DNA from: JBCCBI01 sp039034155
GTDB lineage: Bacteria > Deinococcota > Deinococci > Deinococcales > Trueperaceae
Length of the DNA stretch: 8,972 nt
NCBI GenBank assembly: GCA_039034155.1
Contig: JBCCBI010000224.1
Span: forward strand, 1-8,972
Direction: 5' to 3'
Positions within the stretch are counted from its first letter, which is position 1. Each line of letters starts with the position of its first letter. The notes under the pieces are model-generated. The model saw nothing but the letters and a program-made list of their open reading frames with translations. It was not told where the DNA came from and did no database searches. Both the position numbers and the translations under genes were made by a program. Of this stretch, positions 1-6,090 are shown in pieces.

Positions 1-1
1 A

Positions 2-175
2 GGACAAGCTAACCCCGGCTATGAACCTGAAGAAGATGCTGCTACTTTATACAAGATTTCTGAAGTAGCTTGGTTTGACTTAAAATCTGAGGAGAGCTGG
101 GATTCCTCAATCTTTAGTAACCCTATTGCTTATCCTATGTTACAAATAATCCAACGAAAGCTCGGCTACATATAG
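2..175 (+). CDS. Nudix-like hydrolase, C-terminal end only
   Basis: An open frame enters from the left edge and ends at TAG 173-175, giving 57 residues with no start codon in the window. The fragment reads ISEVAWFDLKSEESWDSSIF, followed by SNPIAYPMLQIIQRKLGYI. The hydrophobic 'EVAWFDL' strand and the closing amphipathic 'YPMLQIIQRKLGY' helix are typical of the last part of Nudix hydrolases, which cleave nucleoside-diphosphate-X compounds. The Nudix box itself (GX5EX7REUXEEXGU) would lie upstream and cannot be checked. The gene converges on the membrane-protein gene at 325-774. The assignment rests on overall resemblance of the tail, so the substrate is unknown. Confidence 0.55.
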   Translation, partial: GQANPGYEPEEDAATLYKISEVAWFDLKSEESWDSSIFSNPIAYPMLQIIQRKLGYI

Positions 176-203
176 AACTCCAGCATTTACCATCCACAAG
201 CAA

Positions 204-230
204 AGCTGAGGTTCATCGAAAACCCCAGCT
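204..230. terminator. Hairpin between convergent genes, possible terminator
   Basis: AGCTGAGGTT at 204-213 pairs with AACCCCAGCT at 221-230 around a 7-base loop. There is one A-C mismatch in ten positions. It lies between the ends of two convergent genes, where a shared terminator is expected. No U-run follows on either strand, so intrinsic termination is only a possibility. The rest of 176-324 shows no gene. Confidence 0.3.
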
Positions 231-324
231 CTACAATGTAGATATTTAGATAGTATGTTGCTTCAGCATTGTTGATGTACTTGACCGTCACATCACTAAG
301 GTAATCACGCAATATGACAGCAGA

Positions 325-774
325 TTAGAACATCCGCAGCAACGGCCGCCACCACGGAATTGCCACCAGCATCCCCAGCGTTCCTAAAGTATAACCAACG
401 GCTGCCCACATATACTTGCGTCCGTTTGCTTCAGCGCGCTTAGACATGCTGTAACCAAGTTGGGCAGGCACAAACGCCAAGATCATCACAAAGATATGAA
501 ACGCACCAAAAAAGACAACTTCAACCTCGCGTATGTCGGTTGTCATGAGCACGCGCAACGCCCTCATGCCGAGGGGACTAATTGTATAGAGTACGAGGCC
601 GAGCACAATTTGTAGACCATAGCTCGAGGTAAACGCAATACCACTAGCGCGCTCGAGCGTCCCCCAAGTACGTTTTTGAATCATCCCCCGATATACTGCC
701 ACAAGTGCTGCTAGCGCACTCAGCAAGACCACCCAGCGCAGGAAGTTGTGTAAAACAAGCAAAAAGACATACAT
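325..774 (-). CDS. Small integral membrane protein with about four helices
   Basis: The ATG at 774 is the chosen start because AAGGAG lies six bases upstream of it; an in-frame TTG at 789 would sit within or before that ribosome-binding site. The protein is 149 residues. Hydrophobic segments lie at about 2-27, 44-68, 87-108 and 121-140, so it probably spans the membrane four times. It opens MYVFLLVLHNFLRWVVLLSA, and the 'LHxFLRW' N-terminus is seen in small uncharacterised membrane proteins. Histidines in helix 1 (H9) and helix 3 (H92) sit where haem ligands could lie in a b561-like bundle, but that is speculation. The gene is divergent from the oxidoreductase gene at 941. Function is not recognised. 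Confidence 0.75.
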   Translation of the reverse strand: MYVFLLVLHNFLRWVVLLSALAALVAVYRGMIQKRTWGTLERASGIAFTSSYGLQIVLGLVLYTISPLGMRALRVLMTTDIREVEVVFFGAFHIFVMILAFVPAQLGYSMSKRAEANGRKYMWAAVGYTLGTLGMLVAIPWWRPLLRMF

Positions 775-861
775 GACGTTCTCCTTCAACTTTAGTCGTG
801 ATGTAAATATGATCTAACACCTGGTCACTATCATCACGATACTTGTATGGATTTCAGGATT

Positions 862-891
862 TTGAGGTTCGTAGTTTAGCGGCAACCTCAA
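862..891. repeat. 8-bp perfect inverted repeat in the divergent promoter region
   Basis: TTGAGGTT at 862-869 and AACCTCAA at 884-891 form a perfect inverted repeat with a 14-base gap. It lies just upstream of the -10-like TATTAT at 897-902 and between two divergent genes. It could be an operator, or a hairpin in a transcript that starts further upstream. There is no flanking U-run to suggest a terminator. Confidence 0.45.
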
Positions 892-896
892 CAAGG

Positions 897-902
897 TATT
901 AT
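897..902 (+). promoter_or_regulatory. Candidate -10 box for the oxidoreductase transcript
   Basis: TATTAT matches TATAAT at five of six positions and lies nine bases before an ATG at 912 that opens a ten-codon ORF. No convincing -35 hexamer is seen at 16-18 bases. If it is used, the transcript would begin almost at that ATG and have essentially no 5' leader. Confidence 0.4.
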
Positions 903-911
903 CAGCCTACG

Positions 912-944
912 ATGAATACGCTTACTAAGCTGGATTGCTCGTGA
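912..944 (+). CDS. Possible ten-residue leader ORF coupled to the oxidoreductase
   Basis: ATG at 912 opens MNTLTKLDCS and stops at TGA 942-944. That stop overlaps the GTG at 941 of the oxidoreductase gene as GTGA, a classic arrangement for translational coupling. No Shine-Dalgarno sequence precedes this ATG, but a -10-like TATTAT lies nine bases before it, which would suit near-leaderless translation. The alternative is chance, or that the oxidoreductase once began here in another frame. A similar arrangement occurs at 8526-8570. Confidence 0.35.
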   Translation: MNTLTKLDCS

Positions 945-1966
945 CGGAAAGGCTTCATCAAGGTTGGAAGCAGCATCACGTCATTGTGGGAGCTGGTATT
1001 GCAGGCTCGAGCCTCGCCTATGCGCTCAGCAAACACGCCAATGTGCGTGTCACTTTAATTGAGCGAGGGCACATTGCTCAGCAAGGCGCTTCGTCTGTAC
1101 CGCTTGCCCTGCTTAACCCACACCGTGGCCGCAGCGGACGCGCTTCAGATAAAGATTTAGCTGGTCTAACCGCCATGCACACCCTCGCTAATGACTTGAC
1201 AAACCAAGGTTTAGATCATGGCATCTCGCTCACAGGTGTTTTGCGGATTGCCTCCACACCTCGACAAGCCAGTAAGTGGCGCAAACTTACAGGGGTTACG
1301 TGGCTAGACCATGAGCAATTACCTAGCAGTTATCACTGTCCTTTTGGGGGATTTTTAGTACCAAGTGGGGGCTGGCTCAAATCTCATAAACTCTTACGTG
1401 CTTTGGTAGATGCCTCCAAGCAACGTGGTACTACCGTGTTAGAACGTCATCACGTGGCGGATGTTGTACCAACCTCAACAGGTAAGTGGCAGGTTATGAC
1501 TGAGCATGAAGGTGAGGTAGGTATGCTCGAGGCAGACGTTGTTCACTTATGCATTGGCGCAGACACATATCTACCTGACTATTTACCTGAGGAAATTACC
1601 GAGCGGCTCGAGGGCGATGTCATCGGACTTGCTAACAACATCGCCATGCCCTACCCTATTGCGGGTGCAGTGTACGGTGCTAAAGATGACACCACTGTCT
1701 ACATCGGCGGCAACCACCGTGACCAAGGTGAACCCGACCCAGATGCTCCTTTGCGATTACGTAAAAGTGCAAGCTGGTTTGTACCTGGCTTAGCCACTGC
1801 CAAGGTTAGTTCTGTCTGGACAGGCGTGCGTGCCAAACAAGCAAGCGGCCAGCCCCTCATTCAAGAGCTAGCCGCAAATTTATGGTTTATGGGGGCGTTT
1901 GCTGGGCGGGGGTTTTTGTGTGCGCTAGCGGAGGCGAACACATGGGTAAAAACTCATCTTCTCTAA
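941..1966 (+). CDS. FAD-dependent oxidoreductase, DAO/MnmC2-like
   Basis: This is a D-amino-acid-oxidase superfamily flavoprotein that probably oxidises a C-N bond. The N-terminal Rossmann motif VIVGAGIAGSSLAYAL lies about 15 residues in, and strand 2 ends in the ribose-binding 'LIERG'. The 'GASSVPLALLNPHRGRSGRA' segment and the C-terminal 'VWTGVRAKQASGQPLI ... GAFAGRGFLCA' resemble the oxidase half of MnmC, which acts on the carboxymethylaminomethyl group of tRNA wobble uridine. There is no MnmC methyltransferase half, so the substrate could equally be a free amino acid or amine. I favour GTG 941 (341 residues) because of the GTGA overlap; an in-frame TTG at 935 is the alternative. Its stop overlaps that of convergent glyS by four bases. 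Confidence 0.85.
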   Translation: MTERLHQGWKQHHVIVGAGIAGSSLAYALSKHANVRVTLIERGHIAQQGASSVPLALLNPHRGRSGRASDKDLAGLTAMHTLANDLTNQGLDHGISLTGVLRIASTPRQASKWRKLTGVTWLDHEQLPSSYHCPFGGFLVPSGGWLKSHKLLRALVDASKQRGTTVLERHHVADVVPTSTGKWQVMTEHEGEVGMLEADVVHLCIGADTYLPDYLPEEITERLEGDVIGLANNIAMPYPIAGAVYGAKDDTTVYIGGNHRDQGEPDPDAPLRLRKSASWFVPGLATAKVSSVWTGVRAKQASGQPLIQELAANLWFMGAFAGRGFLCALAEANTWVKTHLL

Positions 1967-3513
1967 TTAATGAGATGTTCTTTGAGATAATCTCCAAGCT
2001 CGTTGGTTGCTACCCGCTCTTGCGCCATCGTGTCCCGATTGCGAATGGTCACAGTATCAGTGAGTGCGCTATCATCCCCTTGACCAATGGTGTCAAAATC
2101 AACGGTCACACAAAACGGTGTACCCACTTCGTCGTGACGGCGGTAGCCTTTACCGACATTACCTGTGCCTTCGTAAAACACCCGTCCCAGACCCAAAGCT
2201 TGTAAGTCTTGGCGCAGTTTACGAGCTTTGTTAGCAATATCTGGCTTGTTGCGGGCGAGCGGAATGACTGCTACCTTAATGGGTGCTAAGTGCGGTTGGA
2301 GTTTCAGGACGGTGCGCGTTTTGCCATCATCTAAGGTTTCACGGGTGTAGGCTTCAGTGAGTACTGCAAGCACTCCACGGTCAACCCCAGCAGACGGTTC
2401 AATCACAAACGGTACGATGAGTTTATTTGTGTCTGGGTCAGCAATTGTGAGTGCAGCAATACTATCACTGTTCGGCGTCACGTGCGCGTTGAGATTGTAC
2501 TTAGCTTGGTTTTTACTGTGTGAGCCAAGGTCAAAATCAGTTCGGTTGGCGACGCCCTCGAGCTCTTCAAACCCGTGCGGAAACTTGTAGAGGATATCTA
2601 CTGTGGCTTTAGCATAGTGCGCTAACTCAGCAGGGTCTTGGTCATGAGGTCGCAAGTTATCACTTTGTAAGCCCTGAGCGCGCCACCAGGCAAGGCGGTC
2701 ATCTACCCAACGCTGGTGCCAAGCTTCGTCTTTACCGGGTTTTACAAAAAACTCAATTTCCATCTGTTCAAACTCACGCACTCTAAAAATAAAGTTGCGC
2801 GGCGTGATTTCATTACGAAACGCTTTACCAATTTGGGCGATGCCAAAGGGGAGTTTCCTCGAGGTTGCATCTAGCACGTTTTTAAAATTCGTAAAAATCC
2901 CTTGCGCGGTCTCAGGGCGCAGGTAAGCATAGGACTCTTCATCAGCAACGGGGCCTACGTTCGTTTGGAACATCATGTTAAAGGGCCGTGGTGCTGTCCA
3001 GTTGCCGGGTTTGCCAGTGTCTGGGTCAATCACCTTAGCAGCAGTTAGTGCGTTACCAGCTTCAGCACTCGCCTCGAGCAACAACGGTATCAACTTCGCC
3101 AAACTAGTATCTTCTGGCAAGCTGAGGTTACTAATCACTGCGGCTAACACGCCGGGCGCCTGATCTGCTAGCAAGTGGTCCAGGCGATAGCGCTTTTGGC
3201 TGTCACGGTTATCTACCAATGGATCGGTAAACGTGGCCTCGTGACCAGACTGACGCAAAATCATTTTATGCGTGAGAATAGACGCATCGAGCCCTTCCAT
3301 ATCGTCACGTTCATAGACGTTCGCCCGCCACCAGGCAGCTTTGAGGTTATTTTTGAGTTCCACCCCAAGCGGCCCGTAGTCGTAGGTGCCTTGTAAACCG
3401 CCGTAGATGCTCGAGCCCGGAAAAATAAAGCCACGCCGCTTACAAAACGAAACTAACTCGTCCATAGTTGTCACGTGTTCAGATGTGGCTTGTTCAGATG
3501 ATAGTACTGTCAT
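1963..3513 (-). CDS. glyS: Glycyl-tRNA synthetase, class II single-chain type
   Basis: It charges tRNA-Gly with glycine in the cytosol. The N-terminus carries 'FCKRRGFIFPGSSIYGGLQG' and 'YDYGPLGVELKNN', typical of the eukaryotic/Thermus-type homodimer. Motif 2 shows LRPETAQGIFTNF (about residue 198) and FRNEITPRNFIFRVREFEQME (about 232). Motif 3 is EPSAGVDRGVL (about 372). The C-terminal anticodon-binding domain begins near 'PIKVAVIPLARNKPDIANKA' and ends with IRNRDTMAQERV. The length of 516 residues is close to the Thermus enzyme. I chose ATG 3513 because AGGAGGT ends four bases upstream; a GTG at 3528 lies upstream of that site in the same frame and is unlikely. A T-box leader precedes it, so expression should rise when tRNA-Gly is uncharged. 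Confidence 0.97.
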   Translation of the reverse strand: MTVLSSEQATSEHVTTMDELVSFCKRRGFIFPGSSIYGGLQGTYDYGPLGVELKNNLKAAWWRANVYERDDMEGLDASILTHKMILRQSGHEATFTDPLVDNRDSQKRYRLDHLLADQAPGVLAAVISNLSLPEDTSLAKLIPLLLEASAEAGNALTAAKVIDPDTGKPGNWTAPRPFNMMFQTNVGPVADEESYAYLRPETAQGIFTNFKNVLDATSRKLPFGIAQIGKAFRNEITPRNFIFRVREFEQMEIEFFVKPGKDEAWHQRWVDDRLAWWRAQGLQSDNLRPHDQDPAELAHYAKATVDILYKFPHGFEELEGVANRTDFDLGSHSKNQAKYNLNAHVTPNSDSIAALTIADPDTNKLIVPFVIEPSAGVDRGVLAVLTEAYTRETLDDGKTRTVLKLQPHLAPIKVAVIPLARNKPDIANKARKLRQDLQALGLGRVFYEGTGNVGKGYRRHDEVGTPFCVTVDFDTIGQGDDSALTDTVTIRNRDTMAQERVATNELGDYLKEHLIN

Positions 3514-3544
3514 GGTGACCTCCTGCACCGCTTAGAGGTACACC
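3514..3544 (-). promoter_or_regulatory. Hairpin that sequesters the glyS ribosome-binding site
   Basis: On the - strand, GGTG (3544-3541), a bulged T, and ACCTC (3539-3535) pair with GAGGT (3522-3518) and CACC (3517-3514), giving nine pairs around a 12-base loop. The paired strand contains the Shine-Dalgarno AGGAGGT and runs to the base before ATG 3513. This suggests that the T-box controls ribosome access. The loop also contains GCGGT (3531-3527), which could pair with ACCGC of the T-box bulge region (3610-3606), a possible link between the two states. That switch is inferred only. Confidence 0.6.
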
Positions 3545-3634
3545 CCAAGCAGTTCATAACCGCCTAGGGACGGAAGATGTCTGCACATAAAAATTGACAG
3601 CTTCCGCGGTTCCACCCTAGTTCCTCAAGGGTTA

Positions 3635-3644
3635 GCCTCGAGGC
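3635..3644. repeat. CTCGAG copy as a 10-bp palindrome within the T-box leader
   Basis: GCCTCGAGGC is a perfect 10-bp palindrome containing one of the 16 CTCGAG hexamers in the window. In the leader RNA it lies between Stem I and the antiterminator-like element. A second 10-bp palindrome of the same core, GGCTCGAGCC, lies at 1004-1013 inside the FAD-binding motif of the oxidoreductase gene. Confidence 0.5.
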
Positions 3645-3760
3645 ACTTTCAACATCACATGCGCTGTGACTGGCGAGTAAATGTAAACATCTACCACTGC
3701 TCCCCGCTGCCCTTCACGTAGCCACCATCATCAGGCTTTCACCGTCCCTGACTCGCTTAT

Positions 3761-4033
3761 CCTTAATTTAGAATCTTAGTTTAGAATGAGGCTTGACTAC
3801 GCTACTCCTGCGGATCAATGCAAACTTTATTGTGACAGACTTAGTTGAGAAGGTCAACGCCTACAGATGCACGGTCTGACGTTTAAGGTCAACTTAAAGC
3901 ACATTATCAAATTGCTAAATACCAATATCACTTATGAAGATATTACACACATGACATTTCCATGACGTTTACATGGTAGTGAAAATGTAAAGATCGAGAC
4001 TTGTAAGTTCGCCAGCACATGTAACAATGCTCC
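3761..4033. other. Divergent control region between glyS leader and peroxidase gene
   Basis: No gene is seen here; it must hold the promoters of both neighbours. Three repeat structures stand out. AAGGTCAAC occurs twice as a direct repeat (3850-3858 and 3885-3893). TTTAAG/CTTAAA forms a 17-bp palindrome-like site (3882-3898, five-base gap). TTTACAT/ATGTAAA forms a perfect 7-bp inverted repeat (3968-3974 and 3985-3991, ten-base gap) about 40 bases before the peroxidase ATG. These are operator candidates for unknown regulators. No promoter with both hexamers could be assigned with confidence. Confidence 0.5.
3968..3991. promoter_or_regulatory. Inverted repeat upstream of the peroxidase gene, candidate operator
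   Basis: TTTACAT (3968-3974) and ATGTAAA (3985-3991) are exact inverted copies with a ten-base gap, so their centres are 17 bases apart, somewhat under two helical turns. The same half-site ATGTAAA also occurs at 801-807, just upstream of the membrane-protein gene, and at 3681-3687 in the glyS leader. A dimeric regulator is plausible but unidentified. Confidence 0.4.
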
Positions 4034-4738
4034 ATGCCAAAAGTCAAAAGTACAAAAAACGGTCAAGCAGCCAGCAAAGGGCACAAAAAATCAACCCCAA
4101 CCAAGAAAAAAGCTAAAGCTGCAGCTAAGCCAGCCAAAAAAGCACCTAAAAAAGCGCCACCACCTGAGAACTTGAGTTGGTTGCGCACCCCTACTTACGA
4201 CGAACTTCCCGAGGGTGTACAGATGATGTTAGATAGCGCCAACGAACAAGCTGGCATGGTGCCTAACGTCATGAAGATTTTTTCGCTCACGCCAGAGCAC
4301 TTCACCATGTGGTTTGATTACTACAATTTTTTACAAAAGCGCGATGACAGCACGCTCAGCCGTAAAGAGCGCGAAATGGTTGCCTTAGTTGTCTCGTCAG
4401 AAAATGAATGTGAATACTGTTTAGCTTCGCACAGTGCATTTTTACGCGCGTTAGATGATAGCAACAACGCCAAGATAACCGCTGATATTCTTGTCCACAA
4501 CTACCGCCGTGCTGAGCTAAGTGAACGCGAGCGCGCTATGTGCAACTTTGCCATGAAAATGACAAAGAATGCTGCTGAAATGACACCAGACGACCTCATA
4601 CCTCTGCGGGACATAGGCTTAAACGATGCAGAAGTTTTTGAACTAGCTCAAGTTGCAGCTATGTTCAACTTCACCAATCGCCTTGCCAATGCCCTTGGTT
4701 GGAAACCGAATGAGGAATACTATAGCCAACATCGCTAA
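4034..4738 (+). CDS. AhpD/CMD-like peroxidase-related protein with lysine-rich tail
   Basis: Residues about 48-234 form an alkylhydroperoxidase D/carboxymuconolactone-decarboxylase-like helical domain. The redox motif reads ENECEYCLASH, with Cys126, Cys129 and His133 in the CxxC-xxx-H pattern that reduces peroxides in AhpD, and Glu123/Glu125 just before it. This matches the 'peroxidase-related enzyme' branch of the family. The first 41 residues are a low-complexity tail with 15 lysines plus Ala, Pro, Thr and Ser, similar to bacterial histone-H1-like tails, so the enzyme may bind DNA; that part is inference. ATG 4034 has no Shine-Dalgarno, and TAACAA sits six bases before it, so a leaderless start is possible. 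A terminator follows at 4778. No CTCGAG occurs in it, unlike genes on either side of 3643-6864. Confidence 0.85.
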   Translation: MPKVKSTKNGQAASKGHKKSTPTKKKAKAAAKPAKKAPKKAPPPENLSWLRTPTYDELPEGVQMMLDSANEQAGMVPNVMKIFSLTPEHFTMWFDYYNFLQKRDDSTLSRKEREMVALVVSSENECEYCLASHSAFLRALDDSNNAKITADILVHNYRRAELSERERAMCNFAMKMTKNAAEMTPDDLIPLRDIGLNDAEVFELAQVAAMFNFTNRLANALGWKPNEEYYSQHR

Positions 4739-4777
4739 TATCTTCACTGACTAAGGTAATTTCTGTTGCTGAATGAC

Positions 4778-4808
4778 AACCTCCTCATCTCTCTGTTAGG
4801 AGGTTTTT
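4778..4808 (+). terminator. Rho-independent terminator after the peroxidase gene
   Basis: AACCTCCT (4778-4785) pairs perfectly with AGGAGGTT (4798-4805) around a 12-base loop, and the stem runs into a T-run at 4804-4808. It lies 40 bases past the stop codon. It also immediately precedes the -10 box of the next gene, so it insulates the AraC-type gene from read-through. Confidence 0.85.
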
Positions 4809-4811
4809 CGC

Positions 4812-4817
4812 TACAAT
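4812..4817 (+). promoter_or_regulatory. Candidate -10 box of the AraC-type regulator gene
   Basis: TACAAT matches TATAAT at five of six positions and ends ten bases before ATG 4828. Transcription from it would begin within a few bases of the start codon. The AGGAGG at 4798-4803 belongs to the terminator stem and is 24 bases from the ATG, too far to act as a ribosome-binding site. No clear -35 is seen. Confidence 0.5.
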
Positions 4818-4827
4818 AGGTGTAGCA

Positions 4828-5568
4828 ATGTATAACCCCGTTCAAGATGGCATCGAAAAAGTAGTCCAGTCAGTACAGTATGTGGAAGTCAAACCACCAA
4901 ATGATTTAGCTAATGTAGTCCACCGTTTTTGGGAGCTTAAAACAGATGCTGAACTAGCAGAAGATTTCCATCTTCATGCCCTTCCTGATGCCTGTGTCAA
5001 CATTTTACTCAACCAACTGGATACACGCATAGCAGGCATTACCGCGCTGCGCACAACGTACACAGTCCTCAACCTTGGTAAGACCTTTCACTATGCAGGC
5101 ATTCAACTGTTGCCCGGCGTATGGCAAGGTAACAAAGACGAAATTGCGGATAACTTTGTAGGCACAGCCTACCAAGGTGATTTACCACTTATTGACACCA
5201 ACCAGAAACTTGCCAACCTCAAATTCTCGGCTAAACAGCCAGTCATGGCAGCGCTAGTGCGGCAGCTCGCAGATGACAAAGTTATCGTGCCAAACGCTGT
5301 GACCGCAAGCATACTCGCACATCTTGATGATATTCACAGCGTAGCGGACATGGCAAAGGTCGCGGGCGTGTCAACGCGTCAACTTCAGCGAACTCTCAAA
5401 CGAGTCACGGGCTTTTCTCCTCATGATCTGCTTAAGGTACTGCGTCTGCAGCAATCCTTCAAAAAGCATTATCTGATGTCGTATGCAGACCAAGCACACT
5501 ACATTCGCTCATTTCGCAACATCACAGGTTATACACCTGCCAAATACGCTAAAAAGTTTGATGTCTGA
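4828..5568 (+). CDS. AraC-family transcriptional regulator with shortened second HTH
   Basis: The 246-residue protein has an N-terminal sensor-like domain (about 15-130, including 'LANVVHRFWELK', 'HALPDACVNILLN' and 'FHYAGIQLLPGVWQG') of the type found in many DUF6597-like AraC regulators. The C-terminal DNA-binding domain follows. The first helix-turn-helix is clear at about 171-195 (SVADMAKVAGVSTRQLQRTL, then KRVTGFSP). The second has the family signature YADQAHYIRSFRNITGYTPA at 219-238. Between LRLQQSF and YADQ there are only seven residues, where about 18 are usual, so the first helix of the second HTH seems to be missing. The VOC gene 70 bases downstream is a plausible target. Start ATG 4828 follows a -10 box closely. 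Confidence 0.88.
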   Translation: MYNPVQDGIEKVVQSVQYVEVKPPNDLANVVHRFWELKTDAELAEDFHLHALPDACVNILLNQLDTRIAGITALRTTYTVLNLGKTFHYAGIQLLPGVWQGNKDEIADNFVGTAYQGDLPLIDTNQKLANLKFSAKQPVMAALVRQLADDKVIVPNAVTASILAHLDDIHSVADMAKVAGVSTRQLQRTLKRVTGFSPHDLLKVLRLQQSFKKHYLMSYADQAHYIRSFRNITGYTPAKYAKKFDV

Positions 5569-5582
5569 TTTATTCAATACAG

Positions 5583-5601
5583 GGCTAGCTACGGCTAGCT
5601 A
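5583..5601. repeat. Tandem 9-bp repeat between regulator and VOC gene
   Basis: GGCTAGCTA occurs at 5583-5591 and again at 5593-5601, a spacing of ten bases, close to one helical turn. Each copy contains the palindrome GCTAGC. It lies 38 bases before the VOC start codon, a sensible place for an activator or repressor site. Binding by the adjacent AraC-type protein is a guess. Confidence 0.45.
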
Positions 5602-5638
5602 GAGTAGGTGAAGATTCCAACTGAAAGGGAGTTTTCAC

Positions 5639-6049
5639 ATGTCAGACACAGTATCAACCCAAACCACTCCATTTAATAAAGTAGCCTATTTTGAACTGCC
5701 CGCCGATGACGTTAGTCGAGCTGGCACCTTTTACAACACCGTTTTTGGCTGGAACACGCCGCCTATGGGTAATAATGGCGTTTTTGCACTCACCACAGCC
5801 GCTGACGAGATGGGCAACCCCACCGAAGTAGGTGGCATCAACGGGGATATTTCACCACGTAGCAAGGGGCTTGACCGACCACTGATTATGATTTTAGTAG
5901 ATGATGTTGATGCTCAGTTGCAAGCGGTCCAAGATGCTGGAGGTGAGGTTGTACACCCTCCTCAAAAAGAAGCTGAGTTTGGTCTCATTTGGGCTGTTTT
6001 CAGCGACACTGAAGGTAATCACATCGGCATGTATTCATGGCCTAAGTAA
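5639..6049 (+). CDS. VOC-superfamily (glyoxalase/bleomycin-resistance fold) protein
   Basis: The 136-residue protein shows the two beta-alpha-beta-beta-beta modules of the VOC fold. The first covers about 12-70 (FNKVAYFELPADDVSRAGTF, then YNTVFGW) and the second about 80-134, including ILVDDVDAQLQAVQDAGGEV and ending DTEGNHIGMYSWP. Such proteins bind a metal or a small molecule and include glyoxalases, dioxygenases and drug-binding proteins; the closest style here is the small single-chain 'glyoxalase family' proteins of unknown substrate. Glu132-equivalent metal ligands are not clear (the last strand reads IGMYS), so catalysis is uncertain. AAAGGGAG, seven bases upstream, is a good ribosome-binding site. 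It follows the AraC-type gene on the same strand. Confidence 0.85.
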   Translation: MSDTVSTQTTPFNKVAYFELPADDVSRAGTFYNTVFGWNTPPMGNNGVFALTTAADEMGNPTEVGGINGDISPRSKGLDRPLIMILVDDVDAQLQAVQDAGGEVVHPPQKEAEFGLIWAVFSDTEGNHIGMYSWPK

Positions 6050-6090
6050 GTGTGCTTGTTAAGAAGAGCTAGTTCAACATCACCTAAAAA

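Larger units (their letters stand above)
3514..3760 (-). promoter_or_regulatory. Glycine T-box leader of glyS, probably translational
   Basis: Read on the - strand, the canonical T-box sequence AGGGTGGAACCGCG lies at 3618-3605. It folds as the standard tRNA-binding element: CTAGGG (3620-3615) pairs with CCCTAG (3569-3564), a seven-base bulge TGGAACC (3614-3608) is left free, and GCGGAAG (3607-3601) pairs with CTTCCGT (3576-3570). The free UGGA matches an acceptor end UCCA, as expected for bacterial tRNA-Gly with discriminator U. A Stem I base is seen as GCGAGT (3756-3751) with ACTCGC (3678-3673). GGC triplets within it at 3723-3721 and 3711-3709 are candidate glycine specifiers, unresolved. 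No U-run follows the antiterminator element, which argues against transcriptional control. Confidence 0.88.

Noticed and set aside
787..789. TTG 789 as the start of the small membrane protein
   Set aside because: AAGGAG lies between this TTG and ATG 774 at proper spacing for the ATG.
1539..3396. Extra + strand ORFs at 1539, 1882, 2357, 2975 and 3175, and a - strand ORF at 8087-8284
   Set aside because: They are open frames lying over the oxidoreductase, glyS or DdrA-like genes, with no recognisable protein features or ribosome sites of their own.
3514..3528. glyS starting at GTG 3528
   Set aside because: The AGGAGGT ribosome-binding site lies between GTG 3528 and ATG 3513, so it would be inside the coding region; ATG 3513 is correctly spaced from it.
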